In this document: positions 11,694 to 24,769 of the stretch, one piece after another
How positions within the stretch are numbered: the first letter of the stretch is position 1
How the letters are laid out: the number at the start of each line of letters is the position of its first letter
NCBI RefSeq assembly: GCF_020184175.1
Contig: NC_065533.1
Coordinates: forward strand, 52,924,351-52,988,350
Direction of reading: 5' to 3'
DNA from: Aphis gossypii
Taxonomy: Eukaryota; Arthropoda; Insecta; Hemiptera; Aphididae
DNA length: 64,000 bases
The notes under the pieces: generated by a model
Told to the model about the DNA's origin: nothing
Database searches by the model: none
What the model saw: only the letters and a program-made list of their open reading frames with translations
Position numbers and translations under genes: made by a program

Positions 11694-12929
11694 TACTTAA
11701 TTTTTACTCATTAAGTTATTAAAATTAATTAAAAATAAATTCTATTTTTTCTATGTTACATAATACTAACAATGCTTTTGTGTTGGTTCATCAAACAAAA
11801 AAACATGTTGTAGTGGCTATAGACTTAGAATCAAATCACATTAATATTTATCATATAAGATAAGTTACCTAATTACACATTTAAGAATTATTGTTTATAC
11901 ATCTTACCTTAATTATTATTGAAGAAAGTTATAAAGCGATTATTTTCTTCTAATAATTTGATCGATTTTATATTTTATTGCTATTTGACTTCGTATTTGA
12001 CTTTCAAAACAAACAAAATAATGTTGTAAATTTAAACGATGTTTAAATTATTTTGAAACCATATTTTGACATATATCGATATGTTATTCCCTCAAAATTA
12101 TTATTCTCTATATTTTTTGTAATGGGTGTTTTTACTCTAAGATTACTTAAAATCATAGAAAAAATAGTTTTGCGTTAATGCGTTTTGTCTATGTTGCGCG
12201 TGGGCCAGAGAGAGAAAACAAGTAGTGCGCTGACATCCTCTTAAGAAATCAATCCCTAGATGAGCTTGGAAATTAATGGCTAGATATTCTAGGCGAGTGT
12301 ATTTGTAGACAAAACCAGAGTTACAGTTTAACATGCGGTTAGTGACTTCATAATATGTGGTTGTTAATTAATATAAACACCACAATATCTTAGTAATCTA
12401 TAAACGCGAATAGCGTGAAAATTTTTGGTTTAATTTTATCGTTAAATTAATAAAAATGATAATTATTTTAATTATAAAAAGTCTTATTTTAAGTAAAATT
12501 ATTTGTTTTTAAATGATACGCCAATGACTGTTACTAATTATTATGAAATCGCTTTGCGATATGTGAAGTCACCAATTACATGTTTGTTTAGCTGCAATTA
12601 TAGCCACCACTGCTACAGTTTGAGATCTTAGACTCGAATATATAAGGTCGATTAAGTAAAATGTGATTACTGTGTATTTACAGTTGAGTGAAATAATTCA
12701 ATTAAAAATTGTTTAATACGCCTTGAATTCTTAATCTATAATTTGTACAGAAATTTATGAATATACTTAATATGCAAGACAATAATGATGATTTAATCCA
12801 ATTTTAATACTTACTAATAAACTATTGATTTTTTATTTTAAATGTAGCAATAGTCATTGTAACCAGTATAATATAGAAAAAGTTGAAACGTTCGTACAAA
12901 AACCACCACCGCAACAACAAAAGTTAACA

Positions 12930-15088
12930 ATGTCTCTTGTGAAATATGGTGAAATAACTCCAGTAAGCTTGTTATTTTTAAAAATAGTTTCAATTGCATC
13001 ATAAATATTTGATACTTAATATGAAGTATCCATACTTATTGATTTAAGTACATGTATTGTATTATATACAATATTAGTCTTGTTAGTATGTACTTTTTTA
13101 AATTTAAATATGTCTGCTTTTAATTATATTATAATCTAAATTTAAAAATAAGTTTATGGCCAAATATTAAATGCATTGGGTTATTGTTAAATATGTCGGT
13201 AGCTATTTTATAAATTCATTGAGTGATTTTTTTGCAGTTTCATAAAAAATGGTTACTACACTTAATGGTTACTACATCTCTAAAGCAGGAAGGTACCAAT
13301 TATAGTTACTATAGTTAATATATTTACCTTTTAAATGGGTGTATAAAAAAAAAAAGTTGCACAAATATGTAGTAGTTATTGAAATAAATATAGAACCAGT
13401 ATTAAACCTAATGAAGAATATTCATATTAGCAAACCAAATTTTAAATTTTACTCTCTAACAGAAATGTTTAGAAAATAATTTAAAAATTATAGTACATCT
13501 ATTTCAGAATGGTTTCAGTCGTAGTGCAGATTTGATCAATCTATATAATTTTCGGATTTCCTAAAGATTGCAAACATTATTCCTGGGGTTTCTCGCATAA
13601 ACGTAAGACAGCTAAGCTTAAAATTTGTTGCGGTGTTGTAAATTCAGTGTGGTTGAAGCTATAATTACTTATTTTTATGTATTTATTTTTTTTTATTTAT
13701 ATTTTTTTACAAGTATCATACAATTTGTATCATACTATCATTAGATTTAATACAATTAGAATATAGGCTAAAAGTACAATTGGCAGGGACATTATTGTGA
13801 TGGGAGGATATTATTTTTATACAAATATAAAATTCCCAATATGATTCATATTAATATAATAAGTTATATGAAAGGAAAAACAATTTAAATATTTAATTAA
13901 TTCTATTTCTCAATTCTATTGTCAACATCAAATCATTTTTAAATTTCAATGTACCTATTCTAATAGTTGGTAACTTTTAAACACAACCATTAATTTGATG
14001 CCATATTTATTATATAATCTGACCTGTAGAATTCTATAAATCTACACATATTTTTTGTTTATTTACAGTCAGTGATATTTTGTCATCATTTGTGATGGGT
14101 GATGCCATAACTTTTTTGTAACTACATATACCTTAGCAGATCAAATACTGTTCTCTTATAACAACAATAAAAATAATAATGACAATATAAATTAATACAA
14201 TTTAAATATTATTATTATTATTTATTATTTATGCTAAATTGTTTTGATGTATTGTCTGCTAAAGTATTTGGGTCTAGCGCAAAATGAAACTACTTCTTTA
14301 CCAAGTTTATAAAAATTACTTATGTTGTCTCTTTGGTCATATAGAATGAATTGATATACTTTAATGAAGTCGAATCGATTAATAAGAAGACTGATATAAA
14401 ATGGCCACCCAAAACAAGTATGTCAATGCTTTTTAAGTTAGGTATTGTTATTTTAGTTAATTGATTGTTTTAAATTTTTAAGTTTATTGTTATAACAGAA
14501 ATTAATAAGAAAGAACGGAAAAAGCGACGAAATGCTCGAGTGCATCGTTTAGTACTTCCCAGAAGCCCATTGGTGGTATTTTCTGAGTTGTTTAATGATG
14601 TGCCAATTCACTTAATTGAACATAAACTTCATAATGTTAAGCGTTATACGGCTACTTTTGAAGTAAGATATAATTTTACTTTATGCTTTGTGAAATAATA
14701 TAACTAATGATTAATAATTATTCTTTAAAAAAATGTAGTTTGATGGTCAAACGTATTCTGAAAATGATATTTCTAAAATTGGAGCCAAACAGAAAGCATG
14801 TGAAAAATGTTTACGTATTATGTTGGTAAAGAAATTAAGTGGACAATACGGTAATTTAAAAATGTTGAAGTGTTTAACTTTTAATATTGTTCATATAATA
14901 TATACATATTATAAATGCATGTATAAATACTGTCATACATTAATTTAGAAAAAAAAGAAGAATCTCCAATAGATGTTGAAGAAAATGGTTCAATATCAAA
15001 ACCTAAAGGATTGCCTCAGGATGATTTTCCATGGGGACACTTCGCTTCATTAGCTATGTATAAGTTAATAAATCAATGGAAACTGTAG
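12930..15088 (+). CDS. Split gene for a dsRNA-binding-domain protein (DIP1/ADAR-type dsRBD, uncertain)
   Basis: Five exons join without a stop: 12,930-12,962 (ATG exon, donor GTAAGC), 13,238-13,292 (acceptor TTTTTTTGCAG, weak donor GTACCA), 14,499-14,662 (donor GTAAGA), 14,739-14,850 (donor GTAATT) and 14,949-15,088 (TAG). The product is about 167 residues. It has a basic run KKERKKRR (33-40), then a dsRBD-like domain (about 52-115) with SPLVVFSELF, TATFEFDGQTYS and the second-helix stretch SKIGAKQKACEKCL. Canonical domains have GxG then SKKxAK; here the GxG is END and one lysine is Ile, so RNA binding may be weak. The last exon carries an acidic linker and a conserved-looking PWGHFASLAMYKLINQW, then TAG. 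Exon 1 is open back to an acceptor at 12,847, so translation could begin further upstream. Related proteins such as DIP1 often have a second domain, and none was seen downstream. Function is inferred: an RNA-binding protein. Confidence 0.72.
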
Positions 15089-15188
15089 CTTGTTGTTGCA
15101 AGAAATAACATAGAAATTGTAATATAGAAAAAGTAGTGGATTCACCTTCTCGGCGCCCCGAGGCTCTATGTTTACAACCCCCTTTTTT

Positions 15189-16110
15189 CAAAAAAAAAAA
15201 AATTGTGATTAATGATTTTTGATTTATTTTTTTTTTTTTAACTACAATAAGCTCAACTTATAAGGAACCTTATATTAAATTTTCAAGTTTTTTTGGGCAT
15301 CTGAAATTTCTAATCGAACTAATTGAAGTTTTAAAAACAAAATACTTGAAAAACTAGAAAAATTAGACAATTTTAACTGTCTATAAATAGCTCAAAATAC
15401 CTGAAATACAGCCTGAATACACCAACATTTAAGTTATTTTATAATTGTTATAAGACAAACTTATGGAAAATCTTGTATTAAATTTTCAACTTTTAGCAAC
15501 TTATACAAACAATTTTATGAACTATATAGGTACCTACAAAATAAAATGCAAATATTCGTAATTTTGACATATTTCATAAAAATGGAAACTATAAACACTT
15601 ATAAAAAAAAATTGTGACTAACGATTTTTGGTTTTTTTTTGAAATTCAATAAGAAAAACATAAATATATAAAACCATTTAAAAAGTTTTTTTTTCAATTT
15701 TTTTTTATCGACATTTCAAAAAAAAAATATTTATAAAAATCAAAAATTTTAATTGTCTATATAAAAAAATCAAAAAAGCCTAAATATTTTGAAAATTTAA
15801 CCAAGTATAGATAACACTAATATTAAAAGTAGGTGGAAATTTTAAGTATTTACAGAGATTCGTTTTTGAGTTACATTTACATAACAAAATGCTGTCAAAA
15901 ATTGGTTTTACGTAAAAATTCCCATTTTTTTTATTATTTTCGCAATTTTTTTAAAACTGCTGGAAATTTCTTTTTTTGGCCTTTATAATGCACCAAAGAT
16001 ATTCAAAACTACCCCTATGAAGATTTAAATTGTAGTATTATTTCGACAAGTTATGGTTGTACAAAAACACATCATTGTAAAATCAATAATTCTTACTCAA
16101 TTTTCTCACT
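15189..16110 (+). repeat. T-rich dispersed repeat with internal tandem units
   Basis: ATTGTGATTAATGATTTTTG (near 15,203) and ATTGTGACTAACGATTTTTG (near 15,611) each open a roughly 410-bp unit. Both units later contain a TTTTAA(C/T)TGTCTAT stretch. The block goes on with a segment like GTCAAAAATTGGTTTTACG, which has a relative near 35,940. Related copies sit at 28,140-28,450 and 35,800-36,080. It begins about 100 bp after the stop of the dsRNA-binding-domain gene. No terminal repeats or protein frame are visible; the class is unknown. Confidence 0.65.
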
Positions 16111-18439
16111 CCATTCAGAATCTAAAATGCAATAGTTATATGAAAAACAAAATAGCTAAGTTGATTTGAAAAAAAAATTTAGTTGTTTTGTATATGTATA
16201 ATCTATAAATCATCTATACATATTTTTATATTATATATACAATATACATATTATATCCAATTGATCGGGATTGAAGAAAAAGTTATATTTAAAGTTAACG
16301 CCTGTTCACATACATACATTTAGGCATCCATTTATTTAGGTGTTCATTTGTGATGAATGCTGTGATGATTATTTGTAAACATTTATTTTATTGAGTTATT
16401 TTTTTAATATTTAATTTAAAAAAATGTTTGACAAATATATTATCGTATATGTATTTCTACAGAGATGTACTTATACTCCAAAATAAATAGTAAGCAATGA
16501 AATATGTAAATGAAAAACTTTTTTTTAAAATTCAACACATATACCTACGTACAATGTACACATGTACTAAAGAATTGAATACACTTTCACCAGCAATCCG
16601 ACAGAAAAGACAGAAAAGAGCATTAGTTGCTTACTCTTACGGTTGCATTTTATTACAATAATAATAAATGATTGACAATGGTAATAATCTAGTGTCATCA
16701 AAATTGCTCCACTGGCCTCTGCTATATTAATAACTTATTAATAACTTATTTGTCTATTTCTATACATAGATATAATGAAATATCTATGACTGAAGTATAC
16801 AATAATATTTACTTTGTTTGTTATACTATTGAACTTTTCAGAATTTGTATAAATTAATTATTATTGAACACATAGAAGTGAGCACGCTTTGTCAATTATC
16901 CTGAAATGTATGAGATATATTAAAAATATAGAACATAGTTACGTAGACATAGGTACTCGGCACTACCACTTCTAAGTATATATTCGTTATAATACGTTTC
17001 TGAAACTATATACGACTTTGATATGCATTAAAATTGATATATATATATTTCAAACTATTTTATATAACTGATTGTACTTAAGGACATGTAATTACTCGTA
17101 GAGAAAATTATTGTAGATACTCAATATTATATTATATGAGTTGACGTATTTCAATTTCCATTTGAAATTATCGATAGGTAAAATTTTCTTTGGAAACCTA
17201 TGGATATATTATATACACATAATAAATATATAATATTATTATGTAGGTATAATAAATGAAACATGCTGGTAATTCCTATACTCAATAGTATCGTTGTTTC
17301 GTAAGATTATTAATGGTTTTGATTGAACGCCTCAACACATTTATAGGTACACGTGGTAAGTACACGACATGCTCTTATAGGTTTTATTTACCTATTACAT
17401 TTGAGCTGAGATCTGATGCATTCTGATACGTGTACCTACTCACACTATAATGGCAATTGTTATCTTTATGTGCATTATTGTTACTAATATTCCGTAATAA
17501 AATAAAGTATAATGTTTTTGAACTTTGCAGTTAAGTATACGTTTAAAACAAATAGGCTAAATTGTAGAGTGTAACCAATGGCAAACCAAATCGTTTGTGG
17601 AATATTATATTTAAAAAAATACTTATATATTTTGTCAAATCTAATAAATGTATTATTACATGTAATAGTACATTATAGTTTATATATAATTAAATAAATA
17701 AATAATAATAATAGTACAGGTTATAAATTGTCTCTTCAAATCCAACATCTAAACCTATCAATAATGTTATATTGGAAGAGTTGCTTAGTGCTTACTGCAG
17801 AATCTTGTGTGACAACGAGATTTAATCTTTTTTAGTATACATCGTATATTCTTCCAGGATTTGACAATTTTATAAATACCAACTTTCTATTATGAGATCC
17901 GAGCTCGCCGAATATAAAAGTTGAGGAGATTAAGGTATTTGGGTAAATGTAAAAATTATAAAGAGTTCAAACATATTATTTGAACATCGATAACTGGAGA
18001 ATTGCTATGTGAATTTACAGTTTGCTTATTTAAACGTCGATTTAACGTTAAGTAAAATGTAATCCCTTCTTCTTAAATTACGAAAAAAAATACTGTGTAT
18101 ATCGGATTCTCTACGGCTTGCTTTAAAACGGTGGAATTACTAGCTCATCACTTGCCTAGATTTGCAACACTTCAGTATGCTCATTTTCGACATATTAAAC
18201 GAATATATTATATTAGTAGGTGATTCATAAAGCACGCTTAACCCTTTTATCTTCAACAATTCAGTAATTCGAAATTTTTTTTTTTTTTTAATTTTGAAAT
18301 ATACCTACTTATAAGATACATTTTTAAGTTTTTGAGATTTTTTTTGTACTACTCAGGAGTTCCAATAAAGATACAAAGTTTTGTTTTTAAAATGTCAACT
18401 AAGATAATTGTCTACTGTAAATTATTTAGTAGATAATTT
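16111..18439. other. A+T-rich non-coding stretch
   Basis: I see no gene here. A TATAAAAG box-like string lies at 17,913-17,920 next to CGAGCTCGCCG, but no start exon follows it convincingly. The rest is low-complexity A/T sequence. Confidence 0.5.
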
Positions 18440-18779
18440 TCCCGAAAATGTTTACAGATTAAAATCTCCGCCGCGCGGGACACTATTTAAATAATATTTA
18501 TTCAAAAACTCTCAACAATTTTGAACTACGGTCTTCAAGTCGTATAATACCTATACATTTCCAAAACACCAAAATTCGGAATACGAATAAATTTTGGGGA
18601 GGAAGGGGTGAGCGTGTTTATTGGCGAGTCACCCCGTATATTATATAGGTACACGTTATAACGATATAATATCACTCGCGCAACAATACGCAATAACACA
18701 ACTGCAATATTATAATATATTGTAATGATAGAGTTTCGCGGCGAGTTCAGCGACTGCAACAGTCGCGTCTACTTAATAT

Positions 18780-18815
18780 GGTCGCATCGGTCGCATCGGT
18801 CGCATCGGTCGCGTC
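18780..18815 (+). repeat. 9-bp tandem repeat, four units
   Basis: GTCGCATCG is repeated three times and followed by GTCGCGTCG. It is a short tandem array within the CpG-rich island. Confidence 0.9.
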
Positions 18816-19000
18816 GTGCCAGCGTCTGTTATAATATAATATTATAATAATGACACGGTCCCACAGCATCTCACGTGCATGTTTTACGGGCTTATAAACG
18901 TGTGTCGTAAGACTTTGCGGCCAGTGAGAGGTATATTCAAAGAGCAATGCGATGTGCGTGGGGGGAGGGCGAGGGAGAAACGGATACGCGTATATTACAC

Positions 19001-19025
19001 GAGAGAGAGAGAGTTCGCGCGCGCG
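19001..19025. repeat. GAGA run followed by CG run
   Basis: Six GA dinucleotides are followed by GTTCGCGCGCGCG. GA runs are binding sites for the GAGA factor in insects, so a promoter-proximal role is possible. Nothing here proves binding. Confidence 0.7.
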
Positions 19026-19560
19026 TTTGAAACGGGATTGAAATAAACAAATGAAATGTAAAAATCCCGAGAAAATAATAATATATCGGTAAGTATATTG
19101 TAATGTACACAACAGCACACGCTTGTGCGTTATACATAATATCGTACCGTGTTAAAAGTATACGCGTATATTGTATATATACTGCACGTTGCGGGGCGTG
19201 TGTGGGGCGCGCGAGATGTCTTTATATTATTATTATTATTACCTATATATAATAACGCAGAAACAGTTGGCGAGCGCCGTGTAATAATTGTAATGCTTAC
19301 ATATAAGTATATGTATACTGCGTATACCTCTATATATATTATTATACGAATATATATGGTGTGTGTGTGTACACCTAATAATAATATAACGCTCTTGTGT
19401 GCGGGCGGCGTCGCGGACGGTTTTACACCGGAGATAACACTCGGCTGATAAGGAGACAAGCACACGTGCGCCTTACACACGAGCAAACGATTAATGGGCG
19501 TTTATAAGTACTTGTCGCGTGGGCGTATGTATACGCAACCGCCGCCGCCGCCGAACACAA

Positions 19561-19590
19561 CAATAATAATAATAATAATAATAATAATAT
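19561..19590 (+). repeat. (AAT)n microsatellite
   Basis: An unbroken AAT/ATA run within the CpG-rich island. Simple repeat, no coding role. Confidence 0.9.
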
Positions 19591-19724
19591 CGTTATAACG
19601 AGTCGTGTCGAGTCTGGGCCGAGGAGGGTTGGGGGCGAGTACTCTTACACACAGAGTATATAGCTATTTATTATATATATTTTATACGCGTACATTATAT
19701 ACACAATACTATACCTTTAGTGTT

Positions 19725-19748
19725 GACGACGACGACGACGACGACGAC
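19725..19748 (+). repeat. (GAC)8 run
   Basis: Eight GAC units. The complementary (GTC)7 run lies about 173 bp downstream at 19,922-19,943, so the two could pair in single-stranded DNA or RNA. Confidence 0.9.
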
Positions 19749-19921
19749 TCCCACGGCCGCGTACGACGATAATAATGTACGGTCTGTTTTTCTCTCTAAT
19801 TGATGACCTCTGGTCGCATAATGTGGAGCATAAGCTATATTATATTATTAAATATGCGTATAAATTATATGGCGTGTGTACTCAATCGTGTATGAGCAAA
19901 CACGCCCGCGAGACGGGACCA

Positions 19922-19943
19922 GTCGTCGTCGTCGTCGTCGTCG
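19922..19943 (+). repeat. (GTC)7 run
   Basis: About seven GTC units, complementary to the (GAC)8 run at 19,725-19,748. Confidence 0.9.
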
Positions 19944-20254
19944 CCTGTGACATTTTTCGTTTCGCTCGTATATATTATGATATTATAATATATTGTTATA
20001 GTTAGTTTATAATATGCGCTTAGGCACATATTATTGTTATTAAAATAATATATAATATCATTATGCGTTATGATACGCGCGCTCCCATACGGTAAATCCA
20101 CATCGTATTATCTGTATGTGCAGCCGCAGTAGTATTCGACGCGTAGTTGTGCAGTTATTATTATTATTGTTACCTATATTTCATAATAATAATATAAATT
20201 ATAATATACGCGAATGTACGCGTACGGTGCCGTGTAATGCCAATACGTTATTAT

Positions 20255-20257
<3 letters not shown>

Positions 20258-20290
<33 letters not shown>
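20258..20290. repeat. (AT)n microsatellite
   Basis: An uninterrupted alternating AT run at the downstream edge of the CpG-rich island. Confidence 0.9.
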
Positions 20291-20291
<1 letters not shown>

Positions 20292-20330
20292 TAGTGACGT
20301 AAAAGTGCACGGTGAGATCGATTTTAATCT

Positions 20331-22599
20331 ACAGGTGGACAGGTCGAAGAATTTCCCAAAGTCGGTTTCGATTAAAGTATCTTAAATACTGTGCTCGACT
20401 AAGGAAAATCAATGGGTATGAGAGAGGTATGAGAGAGGTATCGAAACGTTATATTTTAGCGATATTATTGACAATTATAATATTGCAGAACGGCTCATTA
20501 GAAAAAGGTCAATATTCCAAAAATTTAATTTTTGGGAAATAAAAAAATAACCGTTTATTTCGCTAGAAATATTATCTTTTTTTGACTCAAAGTCAACTTT
20601 AAGGCTAAGTTTCAATAGAATATTATCCTTTATGCGTTCATAATATGAAACTACTTCTTGGCTACAAAATTAATTATTTCTGCTAGTTTATGATAAAAAT
20701 GATTTAACAGAAAATGATTTATATAATAATAATTATAATTATATATTATATTTATTGTTATATAATATATCTAAAATTAAGTATTAATCGATGTAGTATT
20801 TATTTCCTAGGTAATAATTACGTATTATATGAATTAAAATTAAAAAAAAAAAAACGTAAACTAAACATTATGGTTTAAATTGCTGTAAAATAAGATGACC
20901 ATTTGCATGTTTATTAAAAAATTATACATATTTATTATGATGTGCTGATCTACACCATGCTTCAAAAATACGATATCCTATGTCGTGCTACGAGTTCAAA
21001 GTAGCATACAATATACATACCTACTAATATTATGGACATTACAAAAATTATAAAGTGTTATATTTAAATATTTAATATTTACATCTCAATTTTATTATAG
21101 TTTCTCAATTATTTGCAATTGTCACATACACATCCAAACTATCGAAATATAATACATTCAAATTATACAAGACAGCCAGTTTTTTGATATACTCAGTTAT
21201 TCACGGAAATAAAAATCACGTTTACAAACAAAAAGATGATGTTCTTATTAACCTCTTAATAAACAACAAATAATTAGTATCATCTACGTCTTTATGAAAT
21301 TGTTAATTAATTCGTCATTAACCATGTATAATACCACGCTAAGGATTATAATTGTTTCATCAGGTTAAACGTAATGTAGGTACTATTATGCACCACATAC
21401 ACGCGATGGTCAGAGTAAACACAAAAACGCTGCAATGCATATTCTACAGTAATTTATCATATTAGAAAACTATGACAATTCACACAAACTCAAACTTTGT
21501 TTGGTGGTTCTGAGTTCAATAACACTTTTTTTAAATTTAAAACAACATTAAATCTTACAGTTAGAGCTAGTCTAAAAATCGTAACTGCGCAAATGTCTAG
21601 CTGTATCAGTAAATATCCACATTATTGTCTTTATTTATTTAATCGCCAGTTCTAGTAATATTTTTCGCTATCGACTTTTGTCCAATTGGAATTCAAATAT
21701 TATGTCCTTTATCATATTGTGTGGCGAGCAATGCACAGGCAGTAAGCAATCGTCCGTACCTATTGAATAATATCGTTTCATACCATTCGCCTATGTGTCT
21801 GCACTCTGCACCCTTAACGTTATTACAGCATCAACAGACATTTGTTAACAGGTCGTTAATGCGTATTATATATTATTATATTAAATTGGTTAATATGATG
21901 CGTGTATTATAATTGTATGATTTTCAGCTGTTAACACCTGCATAGTACTTGATATTATTAGATATCTATATGAATGTCGTTTAGATAATTTAGATAATTA
22001 TATAAGAAATTCTCACGGTTTCACAGAAAATGTATTGTGTGTGTGTGTATGTATATATATATATATTAGTACTTAATCGTTATTTTCGTTTTGGATTAAG
22101 TTATAGCTGTGAGGTGATCACTCTAAATCATGTCACGCACTCTAAGAAAAGATTTGAAATTCATTAAAATTATAAATACCGTTAAAGACAGATGCAAAAA
22201 AAGGCAAGTGATTGGACTTGTAAAGTTATATGTTTGCTAAAAACTGTTCGGCCTCTTTTGCAAAAAAATGAAATTAGCAGAGTATATACTATATATAGAT
22301 TCACTAGCTTCGTAAACTTCAGAACTCAATTGTGTCGTCTATATTTTTCTCAATATTGTCGTGAATAGATGGTTAAATTATTCCAGTAGGTTAGCTATGT
22401 ATAAGTTATAACTGCACTATTCTATACTCAATATATTTTAATCCACTATTATAATAGCTATTTTATTACTCAGATATTAACACGATTAGTTTGGTTTATC
22501 TCAACTACCCAAATATAGGACACTCATATATTTTGCTAAAAGTGTAATCAAAAGGATTTTTTTGGATATTGAAACTTGTAACACCCCCTTTTCGCGTTC
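20331..22599. other. A+T-rich non-coding stretch
   Basis: No gene, RNA or element is supported. There is a short direct repeat, GTATGAGAGAG twice, near 20,416-20,440. Frames here are chance frames. Confidence 0.5.
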
Positions 22600-23538
22600 A
22601 GCCGCATTTATTCAAAGAATGAGTTGATACTAGATATTATTATCGTGAAGATGACCTAACCTGAACCCAACCCACAAGTTTTATTCGAATATTTAAAATT
22701 AAAAGAACCCTTGAACAAAAAAGCTCTTGGCTACGTTCCTGCATCCACCTACCACCACATATTTTGTAAACCGCGTGTTTCGAGTTCTTCGTCTTCGAGC
22801 GATCACTGGCACTTACAGCAGTTCGAATTGACAAAATAACAACGATGACGACGAGTAACTGCAAAAATATAATATATATAGGACATTAGGACATAGGTAA
22901 TATATTTTTTCAAACGGTTTTCGCATACGGACAGCCGTTGGCGTTGTACGCGTTATTAACAGTGCTCGTTAACTTAACCTAATCGTCGGTAATTCGCGTT
23001 TAACCCTTATACTATACACATGATATATGCCTGGTTCAATAATTTATTAATTGTTTTTAGACGATCGCCGGCACAATAACGCGTGCACGCGCAGCGCTCA
23101 ATAAAATAACAATATTGTGATAAAATTGTACAGTATTTCACACCTATCCATACCCCGAGTGTACCCATACGATATTATTGCGATACTATATGCATCGTAC
23201 GCATACGAGGTACCTACACGTCCTGACATCGTTATTATTATCTCGGCGATCCGTACGAAGCGACAACGACGCGGTCCTGTACACGGTCGGATTGAGTAAC
23301 GCGTGTGTACTACAATACGAAATATACGTAATATAACGATATAGGCACACGAGCAATGTAATACACACTATGTACGCATATTGTAGGTACCTATACCTAC
23401 CGGCCAGGTCGAAATAAGATCTACTGCAGCGGAGAGTGAAAAGTTTCCTGGCCGGGCCGCTCCCATTTTATTTCTACCGCGTGCACTATGCTGCAACGAC
23501 TGCGGAGACGTGTATAATTGTACGTAGGTACGCACACG

Positions 23539-23576
<38 letters not shown>

Positions 23577-24350
23577 TCTTATCATTTATTTAATAAATTA
23601 TATATACATTACATGCACACTATAGTATGTGTGTATGTACCCATGTCCGTATGCATATAATATGAGCGTAGGTGACCTTTCGTCAAAATGCACGCCCAGT
23701 GCGCGAGTGGCGACCGCACAACGACGACACAACAATAATAATAATATTATTATTATTTTTCTACTATTATCATTATTATATTATTATTATACGCATGCAG
23801 GTAGGTATATTATAATGTTATTATTGTATATCTATATACAGGCAAAGGGGCGTACCTACGGGTGTAATTTCACGGAGATATGACAGTATCGCGCGAATAA
23901 TTATAAAATTTTACTACAATATTATGATGTATTACGAGAAAGCGATTCGCTGGTGTACCCGCGAGAGATGGTTTCGCTCACAAATGGGTAAGTTGAGTCG
24001 TGGGTACGCGAGGAATTGAACACAGGAAGAAGAAAAATATTTTTTTCCGTCCTCGAAGCCGGCGCTATGATAAAGTCGTAAGTCGTCATATTATTCCGCG
24101 TTTGCCGGTACCTACTACAGTGCATTATGTCCGCGTTTAAAGCGTGGGCTTATATGAATTAAATAAGTTATATGATATTGCTTAAAATAAGCTTACCGTA
24201 AACGCGTTCGTGGTATTCTGAGATAATTAGTAGGTAACTATATTATATAATATTGTATAATAATACACGCGAATTGTATAACGATCGTGTGTGAAGATTG
24301 TTACGATTTGCCTTCCTCGCCGTCGCCGAAGACGAGAAATCATTATTATT
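22600..24350. promoter_or_regulatory. CpG-richer island with microsatellites
   Basis: A second block of raised CpG, with a (CA)n run and two GGTACCTA palindromes near 23,207 and 23,384. On the minus strand, 22,817-22,858 is bounded by a good acceptor (TTTTTGCAG) and donor (GTAAGTGC) and would encode 14 mostly hydrophobic residues (LLVVIVVILSIRTA). It lacks an upstream ATG in frame. No protein family is recognised. The block may be a promoter or enhancer, or hold exons too short to call. Confidence 0.3.
23539..23573 (+). repeat. (CA)n microsatellite
   Basis: About seventeen uninterrupted CA units. They create spurious His/Thr and Val/Cys repeat frames on the two strands. Confidence 0.95.
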
Positions 24351-24769
24351 ATTAATTATAATCGTTATTAACGGAAATATAATTCCAATTAGGTGCGTTT
24401 TTTTTTTATGTTATATAATATAATTATAATAATATTTATAGCTATAATAGATATTAATTTACAACAATTATACAAATAAATCAAAAAGATTACATGCTAT
24501 ACAAAAATACAAAATAATACTAAAAAAAAAATCTTCACGATCTATTCTATTTCTCTATATTGACTATTTCAACTAATAAATTTATTCCTTATAAATTTAG
24601 TATGATTTGATATTTTTTAAGACCTGATCTTTACCTATATAGAGATGGTAGCAGAATCTCAGATACAAAATTTGTAAAACATACCTATCATTATGGGACG
24701 GCTACTAAACGGCCGATTTTTAAATTTCAGTTATTATCTTTATCCTTGAGTACCTATGTATGTTATATT

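Larger units (their letters stand above)
18440..20330. promoter_or_regulatory. CpG-rich, microsatellite-rich island; candidate promoter/regulatory block
   Basis: This is an abrupt rise in C, G and CpG within the desert. It contains a GAGA run and CG run (19,001-19,025), GAC and GTC runs, a 9-bp tandem repeat and a consensus splice donor GTAAGTAT at 19,089 on the + strand. Many overlapping frames exist in all phases, which is what CpG-rich low-complexity DNA gives, and none resembles a known protein. The combination suggests a promoter with an untranslated first exon ending at 19,088, or an enhancer. This is inference from composition and motifs only. Confidence 0.4.

Noticed and set aside
12143..12334. 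63-codon minus frame with Cys/His residues
   Set aside because: It looks like part of a dispersed repeat; it shares only a short TTAAGAGGATGTC string with about 28,990, too short to define a family from this window.
14401..14417. ATG exon (MATQN) with good Kozak context and GTATGT donor inside the dsRBD gene
   Set aside because: It ends in phase 2, whereas the next exon at 14,499 needs phase 1; joining them gives an immediate stop. The chain from 13,292 fits instead.
18535..20101. Many overlapping 60-120 codon frames on both strands
   Set aside because: The CpG-rich, repeat-rich composition lowers stop density in all frames, and none resembles a protein family.
22655..22680. CCTAACCTGAACCCAACCC, like degenerate insect telomere repeat
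   Set aside because: It is too short and irregular; there is no TTAGG array.
23368..23660. Frames with His/Thr or Val/Cys repeats on both strands
   Set aside because: They are translations of the (CA)n microsatellite.
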